This document shows positions 61,118-64,000 of a stretch of DNA of 64,000 nt, piece after piece. Every line of letters starts with the position of its first letter. Position 1 is the first letter of the stretch. The DNA is from Aureimonas phyllosphaerae. Its GTDB lineage: Bacteria > Pseudomonadota > Alphaproteobacteria > Rhizobiales > Rhizobiaceae. Both the position numbers and the translations under genes were made by a program. Below the pieces are notes generated by a model. That model saw nothing but the letters and a program-made list of their open reading frames with translations, made no database searches and was not told the DNA's origin. The stretch lies in NCBI RefSeq assembly GCF_900113065.1, contig NZ_FOOA01000017.1, positions 1 to 64,000 on the forward strand, read 5' to 3'.

Positions 61118-63994
61118 TCAGTCGTCTGATGAGATCTGGAGGATCAGCTGCCAGACCGTCGCGGTGCCTTCCACCGGCTCCGACCGAAGTCGGTCGAGCC
61201 GCATCGCCGCGATGGCGGCGACGGCAGCTGCCTCCTTCTCGATACGCAGGGCACGAGCCTCGGAGATCCTCGCCTGTCGGTGATCGTTCGACGCCTCGGC
61301 TCGTCTGCGTGCGGCACGAGACCTCGTCTCCGCCTCGGCTCGACGCCACTCCTCCTCCACCAGGACGGTCCTTTGCTTCGTATCGGCGGCACTCGGTGGG
61401 TGGACCCGCATGTCAGCAGCCCGATCCCTACGCCGCCTCGCCGCCTCCTGCAGCCTCTTGGTGGAGTTCGATGGCTTGAGGGCCGAGCGAGCCCGAACGC
61501 GACCGTTCTCGGCGCGTGGGTCGAGCACTGCCTCGACATGCCGGATCGTTACGCGTTCGAGACCGTCCGTCGCAAGATCGAACACGATACCCTCCACCAC
61601 GAACCGCAGCGGAGCGATACGGCTGAACCATCTTTCGTCCGCTCGCAACGACGCGCGAGCCCGACGTCTCAGGTAGGGTGCGTCGCGTGGATCCACCCCG
61701 GACAGGATGGCGTCGAGCGCACCGACGTTCTCGTACGGTAGCATGGACCGACGGGCTGCGACCGTGACGAGCAACTCGCGCCGGTCCTCCAATGCGCGAT
61801 GGCCAGGTGGATATCGTACTGACACCACAGGTATGTGGTCCCGTGCGAAAACTCGTTCGGCACATCCGATCATGGCCTCGCAGAGTTGCTCGTGCAGGGG
61901 ATCCCCGTGGTCGAGGAAGCAGAGGGGATAGGACTTCCCCTCGCGATCCGCCGCCGTTCGCAAGGGCGGGTCCGCGATATGCCGGCGGTGTATCAGGAAG
62001 GCCTCCATCCCCGTGTACGGGGTGGCCCGTCGGTCGCCTTCGCGTCGTCGCTCGAACCGTTCGAGAACGAAGGGTCGCTCACCGACACCGTCTGCGGAGG
62101 CAAGGTCGCCGTACCACGCGGTACTGTAGCGGGCGTTCTCGACCAAGCTGTCTCTCAGCCCTCTTCTGTAGTCGATCAACCGGGATGCACCCAGCATCTC
62201 CAGCCACGCGGCAAGTCCCGCTTCCTCCGCCTCGCGCCCACGGGATATCTCACGAGCAGGTGCAAGAGTACCGGACAAGGGTGCCCGGTACACCATGCGA
62301 CCATACAGCTCTCTTGCTGCTTCGGGCGTGTAGGGATCGAACGAAGCGAGAAGGGATCTCTCCAACTCACCCGTCCCGTCGTGATTCATGCGAGCCAACT
62401 CGGAGAGTGCCTCCGTCTTGCGCCTTCCGGACGCAAGATCCGCGAGTAGCGCGTCGATGGTCCCCGCGCGTTCCACGCTCATCGGAGGCAATGGTCGTTC
62501 GAAGATGCCCAGCTGCTCCAATCCATCGACAATGTCCGCCTCCGGCGAGCCAGCCCAGGTGATGACATGAATGCCGATCCGTCCCTGTCCACGACCGGTT
62601 TCCGCTGCACGCCCAGAGCCCGAGCGCAGACGGTCGAGACGTCCTACCAGCTGATCGATGCTGCGCACGTTCCATGGGCAGGAGTAGAAGACGAGGTTCT
62701 CGCACCCATGGTGCAGATTGAGACCCGACTCCGCCCAATCTCCCAGCAACAGGATATCGTCGTCGCCGCGTACGAAGCCGCCGACCCCGTCCACGTTGCG
62801 ACGAATCGCTCCCTCGACGTCGCTTGCGTTCTGCTCGCCACGAGATAGACGCCCGACGCGCAGCCGCCTATCTCCCTCGGTGGCTTCCTTGAGATAGCTC
62901 GGAAGGATACGCTCGAGGCGGGCCACCGTGTCGTTGTCTCCGGCGACGATGAGGATGCGTGCATCCGAAGCCTCCCCCCGCAGCGACGCCATACGATCCA
63001 GCAGAGCGTCGAGTCGTGAATCGCCCACTTCCGGATCGCCATTTTCAGCAGGAGCGTGCAGACCTGCGGGAAGCGAGGCAAGGGCTTCGCGCGCTGCACG
63101 GCCTACGCGATGGAGTGCCCGAGCCCTGCTGGTCGCATCGCCGTCATGGACTTTGGAAAGCAATCGACGGGCCGTGTCCGCGAGGGCGGTCTCACGGGCG
63201 AAGGGTGGAACGTCCGCCCGGACATAGTCTCGCCTCGGCATGTAGTCCGGCCAGTCCGTGCGCGACCAGCGACAGATGCGACGCCCGAAGGCGTCGCGCT
63301 CGAACGCCATCGTCCCGTCGGCCCCAGCCGCGATGTCCGACACCGCTCGGGATTCGTCGTCACGGATCGCCCGTAGCGGATCGATCTGCGTACCCGGACG
63401 CAGAGGCTCCAGCATCGACATGAACCACTGCAGCATATCCGGACGTCCCAACTCCGGCGACGCGGTCAAGGCCAGGAACTGGGGGAAGGGTCGAGCACGC
63501 GCCAACGCGTCGCGCTGTGCGACCGTGAAGCTCTGCGGCTCATCCAGGACCAGGAGGTCGTAGCGCTCGGGCCCATCCTCCAGATACGCACCCAGCGCAG
63601 ATGGCTTGATCAGGCGTACCGGATCGTCGACGGGACGATCGCCTGCTTCATCGTCGAGAAAGCTTGCTCTGGAATGCCCGCGAGTCGTCAGTTCCTGCAG
63701 CCACTGGTTCGCGAGATGGTCCGGCACGACGAGTAGCGTGCGATGCGATGAATCCTGCAGACGCAAGGCGTTCAGCAACATCAGCGTCTGGATCGTCTTG
63801 CCCAGCCCGACGCCATCGGCGAGCAGGTGCCGCAGTTCCGGCGCGTCGAGGAGGCGGCAGACGTTGGCGATCTGGTGTGGAAGAGGATCTGCGGCGACGC
63901 CCATCGCACCGAGAAGAGCAAGCTCCCGCTCCACTCTCCGCCGCAACCCCTGCAGTCCGTGCACCATGGCAGCGTAGGGATCGAGCGAACTCAC
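61118..63994 (-). CDS. SNF2/DEAD-like helicase or translocase (958 aa)
   Basis: A 958-residue superfamily 2 ATPase. It has motif I LADGVGLGKTIQT (60-67 P-loop), motif II LLVLDEPQSF (Asp151; DEPQ instead of DEAH), motif III FLALTASPEL, and C-terminal lobe motifs LLLGDWAESGLNL and DQLVGRLDRLRSGSG (Arg finger). The last about 110 residues are a charged Ala/Arg/Glu coiled coil. The GTG start at 63994 reads GTGA, suggesting overlap with an upstream gene outside the window. Similar single-polypeptide SNF2 ATPases accompany DNA-modification systems such as Dpd (DpdE); identity with DpdE is not established here. Confidence 0.85.
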   Translation of the reverse strand: MSSLDPYAAMVHGLQGLRRRVERELALLGAMGVAADPLPHQIANVCRLLDAPELRHLLADGVGLGKTIQTLMLLNALRLQDSSHRTLLVVPDHLANQWLQELTTRGHSRASFLDDEAGDRPVDDPVRLIKPSALGAYLEDGPERYDLLVLDEPQSFTVAQRDALARARPFPQFLALTASPELGRPDMLQWFMSMLEPLRPGTQIDPLRAIRDDESRAVSDIAAGADGTMAFERDAFGRRICRWSRTDWPDYMPRRDYVRADVPPFARETALADTARRLLSKVHDGDATSRARALHRVGRAAREALASLPAGLHAPAENGDPEVGDSRLDALLDRMASLRGEASDARILIVAGDNDTVARLERILPSYLKEATEGDRRLRVGRLSRGEQNASDVEGAIRRNVDGVGGFVRGDDDILLLGDWAESGLNLHHGCENLVFYSCPWNVRSIDQLVGRLDRLRSGSGRAAETGRGQGRIGIHVITWAGSPEADIVDGLEQLGIFERPLPPMSVERAGTIDALLADLASGRRKTEALSELARMNHDGTGELERSLLASFDPYTPEAARELYGRMVYRAPLSGTLAPAREISRGREAEEAGLAAWLEMLGASRLIDYRRGLRDSLVENARYSTAWYGDLASADGVGERPFVLERFERRREGDRRATPYTGMEAFLIHRRHIADPPLRTAADREGKSYPLCFLDHGDPLHEQLCEAMIGCAERVFARDHIPVVSVRYPPGHRALEDRRELLVTVAARRSMLPYENVGALDAILSGVDPRDAPYLRRRARASLRADERWFSRIAPLRFVVEGIVFDLATDGLERVTIRHVEAVLDPRAENGRVRARSALKPSNSTKRLQEAARRRRDRAADMRVHPPSAADTKQRTVLVEEEWRRAEAETRSRAARRRAEASNDHRQARISEARALRIEKEAAAVAAIAAMRLDRLRSEPVEGTATVWQLILQISSDD

Positions 63995-64000
63995 GTCTGC

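Noticed and set aside
61118-63994. Naming the SNF2 protein DpdE outright
   Set aside because: Only the general SNF2 architecture and the DGQHR neighbour suggest it; no dpdA or other Dpd gene is visible, so the name is not supported.

Overview
The window is GC-rich DNA from what looks like an alphaproteobacterium, probably of the Hyphomicrobiales (Aurantimonadaceae- or rhizobia-like). I infer this from the kdp operon with its extra 27-residue leader ORF, the alpha-type amino-sugar ABC cluster, the Lrp-paired saccharopine-dehydrogenase-like gene and the coding bias. No rRNA or tRNA gene was recognised, so the placement is inference. About 1-40.8 kb reads as ordinary chromosome. From about 40.8 kb to the window end the DNA is accessory: GC is visibly lower, codon use is more even, and the genes are mostly unrecognised or of defence/conflict type.

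Chromosomal part. It begins with a partial chemotaxis receptor. A complete kdp potassium-uptake locus follows on the minus strand (27-aa leader ORF, kdpF, A, B, C, D, E). Next come LysR/aldo-keto reductase and MFS/AraC divergent pairs, and a TetR gene with two TACC-N4-GGTA operators. Small secreted and Lys-rich proteins surround a diguanylate cyclase. From 20.5 to 32.5 kb lies an amino-sugar (N-acetylglucosamine / N-acetylmuramate) catabolic and uptake locus. Its left arm (kinase, GntR, SIS deaminase-like, nagA) and right arm (murQ-like, ABC transporter, Gfo/Idh oxidoreductase, ROK kinase, cutC) diverge from a region holding two TGGT-N7-TGGT repeats, which I propose as the GntR operators. After that come a saccharopine-dehydrogenase-like gene with an Lrp regulator, two Tat-exported SMP-30-like proteins, a dgkA-eptA operon, and a divergent two-component system separated from it by a perfect palindrome.

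Accessory part. 40.8-46.3 kb is a patchwork: helically spaced TTCAAACG repeats, a two-gene operon of unknown function, a lipoprotein plus a small protein, degraded sequence, and the 3' stub of a TonB-dependent receptor that marks a recombination junction. An XRE repressor (46.5 kb) follows, with its operator lying between its own -35 and -10 boxes. Related half-palindromes precede a five-gene plus-strand operon (47.4-52.3 kb): two small proteins, a catalytically degenerate AAA/M41 paralogue, an intact soluble FtsH-like AAA+ zinc protease, and a DEDDh exonuclease. Convergent to it is a minus-strand cluster (64.0-52.6 kb): SNF2-type helicase, DGQHR (DndB-like) protein, radical SAM protein, GHKL ATPase, PIN_8-type nuclease, and a second GHKL ATPase whose C-terminus is reached only by a -1 frameshift at an A AAA AAT heptamer.

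The two convergent operons are the best candidates for an undescribed system. The plus-strand operon looks like a repressor-controlled regulated-proteolysis/nuclease module built on an active/inactive protease pair. The minus-strand operon combines a DNA-sensing or DNA-marking set (SNF2, DGQHR, radical SAM) with GHKL switches and a PIN effector. Function is inferred from domains and context only; no search was run.
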